Origin: Parvularcula sp039818345
Lineage (GTDB): Bacteria > Pseudomonadota > Alphaproteobacteria > Caulobacterales > Parvularculaceae
Reading direction: 5' to 3'
NCBI GenBank assembly: GCA_039818345.1
Contig: JBCBUC010000003.1
Coordinates: forward strand, 62,001 to 126,000
Length of the DNA stretch: 64,000 nucleotides
Below are positions 55,310 through 63,288 of the stretch, in pieces. The notes beneath the pieces were generated by a model. It saw only the letters and a program-made list of their open reading frames with translations. It did not search any database and was not told the DNA's origin. The position numbers and the translations under genes are program-made. Every line of letters starts with the position of its first letter. Within the stretch, counting starts at the first letter, position 1.

Positions 55310-55924
55310 ATGAATATCAAATCACTCATTGCATCAATTGCCGTTCCCATCATGCTAGTATCGGCCGCCCAGGCCGCAGTCGTGACCTATAATTTCGAAG
55401 CCACCCAGTCGATTAACGTTGGCACCGCAACGCCCGGGTCCATAACCGAGTTTGCCCAAACCCAGACGACTGTGACGGGATCGTTCAGTTATGACACGAG
55501 CACTGGACCTTTAAACGATAACGGCGACATCGCCCTGTACCTTACGGGGCAAATTACCCTCAATAATGGCGGGACAGGTTTTAGCAGTTTACCTTTGGAA
55601 ACCACCCGAGTTATTTACGGGCTTAACCTTGATCAATTCGCAGTAATAGGACTCAATGGCGATGATGAGTTCACTATAACGCTGACCGGAGATACGAGCC
55701 TATTCTCATCAGGGGATTTGCCATTGTCCCTCGCACTGGCGAATTTTGGTCAATCTGCGAGATTTAGAGTTATAGATTTCAATACAAATGCACTGGCCCA
55801 ATTCGACATTACGTCGTTGACGGAGGTTTCCCCCGTGCCCCTGCCTGCGGCGGCCCCCCTGTTTCTAGCGGGCCTTGCGGGCGCGGGATTTGCAAGACGC
55901 CGACATAAGAAGCAGGCCGCTTAA
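55310..55924 (+). CDS. Secreted VPLPA-CTERM protein, unknown function
   Basis: 204 residues from ATG 55310 (MNIKSLIASIAVPIMLVSAAQAAVV). The body is rich in Thr, Asn, Gly and beta strands (VTGSFSYDTSTGPLNDNGDIALYLTGQITLNNGGTGF), as in PEP-CTERM surface proteins. The end, SPVPLPAAAPLFLAGLAGAGFARRRHKKQAA, is a textbook VPLPA-CTERM: signature, membrane helix, basic tail. It should be exported, cut by an exosortase elsewhere in the genome, and released or anchored. It is monocistronic with its own terminator. Confidence 0.88.
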   Translation: MNIKSLIASIAVPIMLVSAAQAAVVTYNFEATQSINVGTATPGSITEFAQTQTTVTGSFSYDTSTGPLNDNGDIALYLTGQITLNNGGTGFSSLPLETTRVIYGLNLDQFAVIGLNGDDEFTITLTGDTSLFSSGDLPLSLALANFGQSARFRVIDFNTNALAQFDITSLTEVSPVPLPAAAPLFLAGLAGAGFARRRHKKQAA

Positions 55925-55955
55925 ATCGTCCTTATACATATATTTTTATACCTTC

Positions 55956-55992
55956 AGGCCTCTGACCGTGAAAACGTCTGAGGCCTTTTTTT
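55956..55992 (+). terminator. Rho-independent terminator after the VPLPA-CTERM gene
   Basis: AGGCCTC ... GAGGCCT stem with an inner CGT-GAAA-ACG, followed by seven T. Confidence 0.88.
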
Positions 55993-56061
55993 GGCGTGCC
56001 TGCCCGTCAGCTTACCCGTCCGGCCATGGCCGCCGTTCGCATGAGCACCTGATGGCTCCGC

Positions 56062-56370
56062 TCACTCCGCTTCGCTAAAATCATCCTCAACACATTCAGG
56101 GGCAAACCGCTCATCCTTGAGCCAAGTATGGACCTGACTGGCGTTCATCGCATAGCGGCGCGCCACTTGGGCAATGGAAACGCCCGGCACAGTCGTTTGC
56201 TGACAAATCTCTCTCTTCTCATCATCCGACCAGGAACGACGGTTCCGCCGCTTGCGTTTGAGACCTATCGCTCTGGTCCTGACTGACGCAGGGTTTCGAG
56301 GCGTCCCTGCGAGTCTCAAGATCCTTTTGAGGGAAAAAATGGGGGATCTCTGGACCAGCCGGCGATCCAT
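56062..56370 (-). pseudogene. IS66-type TnpA (helix-turn-helix accessory) remnant
   Basis: NRRSWSDDEKREICQQTTVPGVSIAQVARRYAMNASQVHTWLKDERFAPE is the helix-turn-helix start of IS66 accessory TnpA proteins. It ends soon after, without the usual C-terminal half, and no TnpB/TnpC follows. The frame continues upstream through the tRNA-Ser gene, which is an artefact; 56370 is only a convenient start. Confidence 0.75.
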
Positions 56371-56411
56371 CCTCTTGATTCTTTTGTAAATTTTCAAATT
56401 TCGTGGCGGAG
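56257..56411. repeat. tRNA-Ser 3' flank, direct repeat partner of 31664-31817
   Basis: About 155 bp, roughly 60-65% identical by eye to 31664-31817 in the same orientation, ending in the identical 13-mer TTTCGTGGCGGAG that includes the CCA end of tRNA-Ser. Most of it lies in the IS66-remnant frame. Confidence 0.7.
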
Positions 56412-56493
56412 AGAGAGGGATTCGAACCCTCGGTACGGTTGCCCGCACAACGGTTTTCGAGACCGCCCCGTTCGACCACTCCGGCACCTCTCC
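56404..56493 (-). tRNA. tRNA-Ser(CGA)
   Basis: 90 bases including encoded CCA. Acceptor GGAGAGG pairs with CTCTCTCC, discriminator G; anticodon loop CTCGAAA with anticodon CGA reading UCG; long variable arm; T arm GGTTCGAATCC. The class II shape (long variable arm) confirms serine. Its 3' end adjoins the IS66 remnant, a usual place for integration. Confidence 0.95.
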
Positions 56494-56594
56494 ACGGGAA
56501 GAGGGCGTTTGGCGGAGCTGCCCCGAGATTGCAAGGCCCTCACAATGCTCTGGCCTGGGTATCGACCGCGCGCAGTTTGGCGTAATGTTGGGGG

Positions 56595-57092
56595 ATGATA
56601 CGAAAAGCAATTCTCACCGCCCTCGCCCTCGGCGCTTGCGCGTCAGCACCCGTCTATGGCCCCTCGGAGGGCAACGGCTTTGGGTATCGCGAACAGATCA
56701 TCGAAGCGGACCGCTATCGGGTGAGCTATTTCGCGGATGACCGTCTTGAGGCCCAAAACGGCGCCTTGCGCCGGGCGGCCGAACTCACGCTCCAGAATGG
56801 GTTCGATTATTTCGTCGTCACCAGCCAATCGAGCGAGACGGAACGCCAAGCGCCGCGTAGCTCCGTCGGCATCGGCGGGGGCACCGGGGGAAGGCGAAGC
56901 GGGTTTGGCCTGGGTGTCAGCGTGCCCATTGGTGAGACGAGTGAAGAGGTGACGACCTCACTCGAAATTATCATGGGCAGCGGGCCCAAACCGGCTGACG
57001 CCATCCAAGCCTATGATGCGCAAGAGGCGCTCAACAATCTACGCGGTCCCCTTGGCAACACATCGCTCGCGGTGGAGGATCCGCAAGGTTAA
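56595..57092 (+). CDS. CC0125/CC1285-family lipoprotein
   Basis: 165 residues. Short lipoprotein signal MIRKAILTALALGACAS. YGPSEGNGFGYREQIIEADRYRVSYFADDRLEAQNGALRRAAELTLQNGFDYFVVTSQS is the family core (GYxxxxIExxRYRVxY ... RAAELTxxxGFDYF), known in caulobacters and relatives. A Gly-rich stretch (SSVGIGGGTGGRRSGFGLGVSV) follows. Function unknown; an envelope role is likely. Its last 54 bases overlap the convergent MATE gene. Confidence 0.85.
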   Translation: MIRKAILTALALGACASAPVYGPSEGNGFGYREQIIEADRYRVSYFADDRLEAQNGALRRAAELTLQNGFDYFVVTSQSSETERQAPRSSVGIGGGTGGRRSGFGLGVSVPIGETSEEVTTSLEIIMGSGPKPADAIQAYDAQEALNNLRGPLGNTSLAVEDPQG

Positions 57093-58394
57093 AAAGCCAA
57101 CGCTCAGCCCCGCGATGATGTTGGTGACCGCAATGGCGGCGAAGACATAGATCAGAGGGCCAAAGCTCACGGCCAACGCGACCAGGGGCACGTAAAGCAC
57201 GAGGCTCCTGATCACGGTGAAGCCGAGCCCAAGATTGGCTTTATCAATCGCGTTGTAAGCGGCACTGGCGTTGATTACGACGCCGTAGCCGCCCAACGTC
57301 ACGCCCACGATCACAAGGTAGAGGCCAGCCCACCGCTGCACATCAGGATCATCGGTGAAGATCGCCGTCGCTGGCCCTGCGATCCCGTAAAAGACCGCCC
57401 CCAGAATAAGCCCGCAGGCAACGACAAAAACGAAGGCTGATTTCACCGTTGCGATGGTACGATCTTTAAGCCCCCTCCCCCAGTTCTGGCCAGCCACCGG
57501 CCCAATCGCACTCGATAGAGCAAGCATCGGGATCGTCGCCAACGTCTCCACCCGGCTGGCCACTCCAAAGGCTGCAACCGCTTCATTGCCATAGCTTGCA
57601 AGGAAAGCGGTCACGATACTGATTGATAAGGGGTTGATCATGTTACTGCCCGCCGCGGGAATCCCCACCCGGAGGACCTGGGATGCAGACGCGGTGAACT
57701 CCGGCATCGTCGGTAAAACGAAGGTCAGGAGTTTTTCACGGAACACCAAAAGCGGCACAACAAAGACGAGGGATACCAAGCGCGAGCCCAGGGTCGCCCA
57801 TGCCGCGCCTGCCACGCCAAGCTCTGGAATCGGCCCTGTTCCATAGATAAAGATCGGATCAAGGATGATGTTGACGATCGACGCGATCACCATGATGACG
57901 CTCGGTGCTACGCTGTCGCCATTGGCCCGGATCAATCCCATCGCCACCATCGGTACAATGAAAAGCGGAACACCGACGAACCATATTTTCATGTAGTCGA
58001 CGATATGGTCGAGCACCACACCCTCTGCCCCTAAAAGGACAAAGAGATCACGGCAGAAGAACCAACCGATCACTGAAACGATCGAAAGAAGCGCGGTGGC
58101 GAGCAGCAAACTGTCTGTCGCCAAGCGCTTGGTGTTGGTCTGATCGCCTTTGCCGATCGCCCGGCTTGCCACCGACGCGGCCCCAGCGGACAGGCCAATG
58201 CCGATACTGTTGACGGTCAACAGCACCGGAAACGCAAAACTGATCGCGGCGAGCTCTGCGGTACCCAATTGGCCCAGGAAATAGGCATCCGCCAAGGCGA
58301 CAGAAATAAGCGCCGCGACCGCAGCAACCATCGGCACGCCGAGGCGCGCCAAATGGCCAGGGATCGACCCTTGGGTTAAATCTCGACTGCTCAA
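57039..58394 (-). CDS. MATE-family multidrug efflux transporter
   Basis: 451 residues from TTG 58394 (MSSRDLTQGSIPGHLARLGVPMVAA), 8 bases after GAGGAG. The frame runs on to a TTG at 58466, but that lies inside an intergenic repeat, so the shorter start is better. Twelve membrane helices in two related halves; ADAYFLGQLGTAELAAISFAFP, GAASVASRAIGKGD and GVASRVETLATIPMLALSSAIGPVAGQNWG are typical. It exports drugs or metabolites in exchange for H+ or Na+. Confidence 0.9.
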   Translation of the reverse strand: MSSRDLTQGSIPGHLARLGVPMVAAVAALISVALADAYFLGQLGTAELAAISFAFPVLLTVNSIGIGLSAGAASVASRAIGKGDQTNTKRLATDSLLLATALLSIVSVIGWFFCRDLFVLLGAEGVVLDHIVDYMKIWFVGVPLFIVPMVAMGLIRANGDSVAPSVIMVIASIVNIILDPIFIYGTGPIPELGVAGAAWATLGSRLVSLVFVVPLLVFREKLLTFVLPTMPEFTASASQVLRVGIPAAGSNMINPLSISIVTAFLASYGNEAVAAFGVASRVETLATIPMLALSSAIGPVAGQNWGRGLKDRTIATVKSAFVFVVACGLILGAVFYGIAGPATAIFTDDPDVQRWAGLYLVIVGVTLGGYGVVINASAAYNAIDKANLGLGFTVIRSLVLYVPLVALAVSFGPLIYVFAAIAVTNIIAGLSVGFLTLRILHRERCVAKGTA

Positions 58395-58447
58395 AGGGGA
58401 TGCTCCTCGGGGATTTGGGAGGAGATAGTGCGCAAAACTGGTGAACG

Positions 58448-58554
58448 CTAGAGCGCTTTCAGCCAAAGTGAAGCCGGTTTGGCGGTTCGAAAACGCGATA
58501 AATCAAAGACCTAGAGCGTTTTCAGTGGCTCGAAGATCACTGAAAACGCTCTAG
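58448..58554. repeat. Alphaproteobacterial intergenic repeat with 17-bp hairpin
   Basis: Part 1 (58448-58500), CTAGAGCGCTTTCAGCC.. with AAGTGAAGCCGGTTTGGCGG and GAAAACGCG, resembles the GCGAAGTGGAAACCGGTTCGCG-type intergenic repeat I recall from Rhizobiales and Caulobacterales. Part 2 is a perfect hairpin: CTAGAGCGTTTTCAGTG (58511-58527), 10-base loop, CACTGAAAACGCTCTAG (58538-58554). It lies between the kinase stop and the MATE start and may stop transcription or act as a processing site. Confidence 0.75.
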
Positions 58555-58560
58555 TGAGGA

Positions 58561-60939
58561 CTAAGCCGCCATTTGATCCTGCAGCCAATGACGAATTTTG
58601 GCCAAGATTGCATCTTGCCGGAGGGGTTTGGCGATATAATCGTCCATCCCGGCCTTGCGGCAGCGCTTCCGGTCTTCTTCCATGGCATGCGCTGTTGCGG
58701 CAATGATCGGTACACGCCCAAACTCGTGGCGACGCTCATATTCGCGAATGAGGCGCGTCGCCTCAAGCCCATCCATATCAGGCATGGAGACGTCCATGAT
58801 GATAAGATCGGGCTTCTCTTCGATGAACTTCTCCACCGCCTTGCGGCCATTGTCAGCGATTTCGATATCGAAGCCGAGACCGGAAATCATGTTGGTGATA
58901 ACCAGCTGATTGACCCGGTTATCTTCAGCAATCAGGATACGGATACCCGTGCCATCGGCCTCTTCTGGCGTGTCCTCTTCACGCACAGGCACCTTGCCGT
59001 TCTCATCGACGCGGCCTGATTCAACCAGCGCCTTGCCTTGCTCCGTGCCCGCAGCAACCATCGCTTCACTGACGGCGCGGACAAGTGGTTCGATCCGATA
59101 GGGCTTCGATACCATCGCGGTCATGCCCTCGTCCCGTACCGGCTCACCAAGCTTGTCCGGCGAGGCCATCATCACCAATGGCCTATCACTTGAGACCTCG
59201 TCGTCGCGCATCGCATCGATAAAATCATCACCCGTCATATCGGGGAGGTCGTAATCAGCGATGATGACATCGGGGCGCGGGTTGCGTTTCATCATCTGGA
59301 GCGCGCGCTGCCCGCTATAGGCTGTCTGCACATCCGCACCCCAAGAGCCTGTTAGCTCTTCAAGCACCTCGCGGGACTGTTCCTTGCTGTCGACCACTAA
59401 GACCGAGAGCCCCCGCATCGTGTCCTTCGGCATATTGAGCTGTTCAGCGGTTTCATCCACCGGCAATTTGATATCGAAGAAAAAGCGCGAACCATCCCCC
59501 TCGGCGCTTTTGGCCTTGAGCTTTCCGCCAGCAAGCTCAACGATCGATTTGGAAATGCTCAGACCAAGGCCGGTTCCCTCATACTTTTTGATGGAGCTGC
59601 CATCACCCTGTTCAAACTTCTCGAAGATCTGCTCGAGCTTGTCTTTCGGGATGCCGATTCCTGTGTCGGTGACACTGATGGTCAGCTGCCCTTGCCCAGC
59701 CGCAACATGGCCGTCGACCTCGACACGGATCGATCCCTTTTCCGTGAACTTGATCGCGTTGCCAACCAGATTGGTGATCACCTGACGCAGGCGACCACCA
59801 TCACCGATATAGCCCTCAGGAAGTGAGGGCGCAAAACGGACCACCAGCTCCAAACCCTTTTCCTCAGCCGAGCTGGCAACAATCGACATGACGTCTTCAA
59901 TGGCTTCACGGAGATTGAAGGGTGCATCGATCAGCTGGAATTTCCCGGCCTCGATTTTCGAGAAGTCGAGAATATCGTTGATAATGGTCACGAGGCTGGC
60001 GCCGGATGACATGATGACATTGCCAAGGTCGCGCTGACGCGCCGACAGGTCCGTCTTCATCAGAAGCTCGGTCATGCCCAACATGCCATTCATCGGCGTT
60101 CGGATTTCATGGCTCATATTGGCCAAGAACTCCGACTTGGCACGACTGGCCGCTTTGGCTCGCTCCGTGGTCAGAAAAAGTTGCTCGGTGCGTTCTTGAA
60201 CGGTTTCCTCGAGGGTCGCATCGCGTTGTGCGATCTCGCTGATCATCGCGTTGAAGTTCTCAGCTAACCGGCCAAGCTCGTCACTGCTCGCCACGGGAAC
60301 GCGCAGACCATAGTCCCGCCGATCGCGGACATGGCTGACCGCGTTGTTGAGCCGCGCCACCGGCTTTGTCACCATGGACGCTACCGAACGCGCCAAAATC
60401 CAAGCGATGGCGAGGGCAAAGAGCAGGATCATCATGCCAAGACGGCGATAATGCTCAGCCCGCTGTTCCATCCTGTCGCTCGAGATCCGCATCTGCAGAG
60501 CCCCGATGATTTCCTCATCAACGACGATCGGGATTTGCATCACAAATGCACCGCGCAGCGACGCTCCGCCCTCGCGCTCGATCGGCAGATCAACGGGCTC
60601 ACGGATGTCACCTGGTTCGACGAACTTGCTGAGGAAGGAACCACGCAGCAGACCAAGATCGTCGATCACGTAAGCGGCCTGGACGTCCGAAACGCTCGCA
60701 AGGCTTGAAAGGTTCGACTGAATGGTGTCCTCATCGCCGAAGCTCAGGGCCGCTGCGACATTGCTTGCCGCAGTCGCTGCAAATCCCTTCCGATCACGGA
60801 TCAGCTCTTGGCGAAAGGTTGCGGTATCGAGCACGACAAACGCTGCATAGGCGCCCATCAAGACAATCACTGTCGTCGCCATAATGGCGCTTGTGATCTT
60901 CCAGTGGACGGGCATACGGCGCAAGAACGGGAGGCTCAT
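58561..60939 (-). CDS. CHASE8-HAMP hybrid histidine kinase with two receiver domains
   Basis: 792 residues. Membrane helix about 15-38, periplasmic CHASE8-like domain about 40-165 (FRQELIRDRKGFAATAASNVAAALSFGDEDTIQSNLSSL), second helix about 170-190, HAMP, coiled coil. HisKA His277 (NMSHEIRTPMNG) and HATPase (DTGIGIPKDKLEQIFEKFEQGD, EGTGLGLSISKSI) follow. Receiver 1 (IIADYDLPDMTGDDF) has a weaker acidic pocket; receiver 2 has Asp716 (LIIMDVSMPDMDG) with EDN. It overlaps the upstream yfiR-like gene by 4 bp. CHASE8 is the YfiR-binding domain of YfiN-type cyclases, so here YfiR probably controls a kinase. Confidence 0.92.
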   Translation of the reverse strand: MSLPFLRRMPVHWKITSAIMATTVIVLMGAYAAFVVLDTATFRQELIRDRKGFAATAASNVAAALSFGDEDTIQSNLSSLASVSDVQAAYVIDDLGLLRGSFLSKFVEPGDIREPVDLPIEREGGASLRGAFVMQIPIVVDEEIIGALQMRISSDRMEQRAEHYRRLGMMILLFALAIAWILARSVASMVTKPVARLNNAVSHVRDRRDYGLRVPVASSDELGRLAENFNAMISEIAQRDATLEETVQERTEQLFLTTERAKAASRAKSEFLANMSHEIRTPMNGMLGMTELLMKTDLSARQRDLGNVIMSSGASLVTIINDILDFSKIEAGKFQLIDAPFNLREAIEDVMSIVASSAEEKGLELVVRFAPSLPEGYIGDGGRLRQVITNLVGNAIKFTEKGSIRVEVDGHVAAGQGQLTISVTDTGIGIPKDKLEQIFEKFEQGDGSSIKKYEGTGLGLSISKSIVELAGGKLKAKSAEGDGSRFFFDIKLPVDETAEQLNMPKDTMRGLSVLVVDSKEQSREVLEELTGSWGADVQTAYSGQRALQMMKRNPRPDVIIADYDLPDMTGDDFIDAMRDDEVSSDRPLVMMASPDKLGEPVRDEGMTAMVSKPYRIEPLVRAVSEAMVAAGTEQGKALVESGRVDENGKVPVREEDTPEEADGTGIRILIAEDNRVNQLVITNMISGLGFDIEIADNGRKAVEKFIEEKPDLIIMDVSMPDMDGLEATRLIREYERRHEFGRVPIIAATAHAMEEDRKRCRKAGMDDYIAKPLRQDAILAKIRHWLQDQMAA

Positions 60940-61475
60940 TCGATCACCCTCCCCGCGACCTCAAGCAAAGGCGCGCGCAAACGTAGCGGGTGACGTCCAA
61001 GCGTGACGTTGCTGACAAGCAAACGATCCTCCGCATGGGGATCGGTGATCTCGACGATGCCGCCAGCTTTAACGAAGCCTGGCTGTGCAGAAACCGTCAA
61101 AACAGGGCGTAGACTGATTGACTGAATATCTGAAGGCTCCGCCAACCCCGATGAAAAAAAGGCGACCTGGCAGGCCTCAGAACCAAAGGCTCCAGGCTCG
61201 ACGCTGTGGAGCGACAGTGGGCGACCATGGATCAGCGTGCCGCGCAAAGAGAGAAAAGAAGCAATAGCGGGGTCGTCGTCCCGCAAACACATGCGAAAAC
61301 TAAGGCCATAATCGACTTCGTCAGGCCAAACAGTGAACCGTGCAATCGCAACGACGGTGTCAGCAGGCTCCACAGCCACGCTCGGCATCGGACAAAGGCC
61401 GATTATCACCGCGACCGCCATCAAAAGGCGACGCGGAGACAGACTGCCCCAATCAAAGCGAGTTCTTACCGGCAT
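60936..61475 (-). CDS. YfiR-family periplasmic regulator
   Basis: 179 residues. Signal-like helix (LLMAVAVIIGLCPMPSVA), then DUF4154/YfiR core: VVAIARFTVWPDE, FRMCLRDDDPAIASFLSLRGTLIHGRPL, ACQVAFFSSGL, VLTVSAQPGFVKAGGIVEI and LGRHPLRLRAPLLEVAGRVIE. YfiR proteins bind and restrain a membrane partner, releasing it under redox or envelope stress. Two Cys (MCLRDD, EACQVAF) could form the disulfide that tunes it. ATGA overlap with the kinase shows the partner. Confidence 0.88.
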   Translation of the reverse strand: MPVRTRFDWGSLSPRRLLMAVAVIIGLCPMPSVAVEPADTVVAIARFTVWPDEVDYGLSFRMCLRDDDPAIASFLSLRGTLIHGRPLSLHSVEPGAFGSEACQVAFFSSGLAEPSDIQSISLRPVLTVSAQPGFVKAGGIVEITDPHAEDRLLVSNVTLGRHPLRLRAPLLEVAGRVIE

Positions 61476-61697
61476 CGATGCTCTTCCCCATGCCAGGGCA
61501 GGTTAAGAAACCGCGATGAATCATCCGCTAAGGAGATGATATCAAAGGCTGTGCATCGATTAACGACATTGGGGATTCAAGGCTGCCGCGACGCCAAGGC
61601 GTGCGCCACAAACGAGCTGACTCAACGACATACATTGTAACATTTCAAAGCGCTGCTGAAAAAAACCTCAGCTCGCGCCTCGACCCACAGTGCGTGA

Positions 61698-62138
61698 TTA
61701 AAACAGCAGCTCCTGCCTAATCTTGAGCGAACGGGTGGCAACGGCGATCTCGATTAAGAAAAAAACGAGCCCCACGGTCAGCGAGACCATGGTGGCAATG
61801 AAAAGCCCCGCCACCACCAGTGCCACGCTCATCGACATAAGCTGCTCCAAGAACAAAAGCGCGACCTCCAAACACACCAAAAGAGCCGACACTGAGGTCG
61901 CCACAATGGCCCGATTGGCCGAGGTGATCCGCGCGCCCAAAGACTGGAGCTCTTGGCGATGCCTCGCCGCCGGGTCGGGCGCTTCGCCTTCTTCTAAGAG
62001 GCCCTCAATCAGGCGGGCACGGTCCACCACCCGCCCCAGCCGATGGGTCATGACGTTAAGAAGCGCGCCAATCCCGGTCAGAAGAAAGATCGGGGCAAAC
62101 GCCAAGGTCACGGCTTCAGTGATGGGGCTATCCAACAT
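61698..62138 (-). CDS. DUF2721 membrane protein
   Basis: 146 residues from ATG 62138 (MLDSPITEAVTLAFAPIFLLTGIGALLNVMTHRLGRVVDRAR), three membrane helices: about 10-28, then VATSVSALLVCLEVALLFLEQL and VALVVAGLFIATMVSLTVGLVFFL. The start plus TNRxxRIVDRxR-like loop is the DUF2721 signature. Function unknown. The frame is open to 62195 but the extra 19 residues are not conserved-looking. Confidence 0.85.
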   Translation of the reverse strand: MLDSPITEAVTLAFAPIFLLTGIGALLNVMTHRLGRVVDRARLIEGLLEEGEAPDPAARHRQELQSLGARITSANRAIVATSVSALLVCLEVALLFLEQLMSMSVALVVAGLFIATMVSLTVGLVFFLIEIAVATRSLKIRQELLF

Positions 62139-62298
62139 GGAGTAAGCATGTGGCGCGATTCTGGCTATGTAGCGGACGCAAAACTGACCTCCCATTGCAC
62201 GGCTCGCTTCTTCAGGACCTTATGCTAGGCTCGCCCTCGACAATCGGTTGCTCACCTTTTTTGCAGTGAAGCCGGGCGGGAGGCGAAAAGGGCAGGCG

Positions 62299-63288
62299 AT
62301 GGCGGACAACGCACGAGGGTTGGCGGTCACTCACGGCAATATTTTTCGCCGGTACTGGGGATCGATCCTAACGACGCTGGGCCTGATCTTTGCCAGCTCG
62401 ATTCTTCAATTGTTTCAGCCTTTCTTGCTCGGTGTCGCCATCGATCGGCTGATCGCTGATAACTGGTCCGGTGTTGTTTGGCTCGCGCTGTTGCAGGTGG
62501 GGGTCTTGGCAATCGGTATGGCGCGGCTTTTCTACGACACGCGGGTCTATGCCCGTATCTACCGCGACATCGCCGAAGAGGCGGTAACTGCCAGTCAGGA
62601 AGCCTCACTCGAATTGACCAGGATCACGGCGCGGGCGGGAATGTTGCGCGAGGTCGTCGGCTTTTTTGAATACACCTTGCCGTCGTCACTCCGTTCGGTG
62701 ATTAATCTCATCGGATCAGTGCTGCTGCTTTGGTTTTTGTCGAAAACCGTGCTCGTCGCCTGCGCAATTGCGATTGTGGTGATGGTGATCATCGCCGTGG
62801 GGTTTTCGGGACGCATCCGTTCTTTGTCGAGGCGGACCAGCGATCAGCAAGAGCGCGAGGTTGATGTCATCGCACAACAATCACGCAGCGATACGCGTGA
62901 GCACTTTAGCAAACTGGCGCGGTGGCAGATCGCAACCTCCGACACCGAAGTCATCATGTTTGGTCTGTCGAATGTGGTGCTCACCGGGGTGTTGCTCTTC
63001 GCTCTCTACCAAACAATTTCTGTCGAGAACGCCGAAGTCGGCACCATCTTTGCGGTCTTTTCTTATGTGACGCGCTTTCAGTTCGCGTCTTATAACCTTC
63101 CCTACACGTATCAGCGATTGATCCGAACACTGGAAATCACCGAGCGCGTTAATCGCCTTGATGATGACGTCGAAGACGATGCAGAAGAGCATGATGATCG
63201 CGAGACGCCAAAGCCAAGAAGCACGCGGCGCGATGCTGCCGTTCTGGCATCGACGTTGGCGTTGTTCGGGATGAAACCCCGGCGCTAA
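62299..63288 (+). CDS. ABC-type six-helix membrane domain protein without ATPase
   Basis: 329 residues from ATG 62299 (MADNARGLAVTHGNIFRRYWGSILTTLGLIFASSILQLFQPFLLGVAIDRL). Six membrane helices in ABC-exporter order, ending TYQRLIRTLEITERVNRL, then an acidic tail DDDVEDDAEEHDDRE and a basic end. No Walker A, Q-loop or signature motif follows; the next gene is convergent. The family exists as stand-alone ABC-transporter six-transmembrane-domain proteins; the role is unknown. Confidence 0.85.
   Translation: MADNARGLAVTHGNIFRRYWGSILTTLGLIFASSILQLFQPFLLGVAIDRLIADNWSGVVWLALLQVGVLAIGMARLFYDTRVYARIYRDIAEEAVTASQEASLELTRITARAGMLREVVGFFEYTLPSSLRSVINLIGSVLLLWFLSKTVLVACAIAIVVMVIIAVGFSGRIRSLSRRTSDQQEREVDVIAQQSRSDTREHFSKLARWQIATSDTEVIMFGLSNVVLTGVLLFALYQTISVENAEVGTIFAVFSYVTRFQFASYNLPYTYQRLIRTLEITERVNRLDDDVEDDAEEHDDRETPKPRSTRRDAAVLASTLALFGMKPRR

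Noticed and set aside
56371..56610. N-terminal part of the minus frame containing EVPEWSNGAVSKTVVRATVPRVRIPLSP
   Set aside because: This is the tRNA-Ser gene read as protein, a common artefact.
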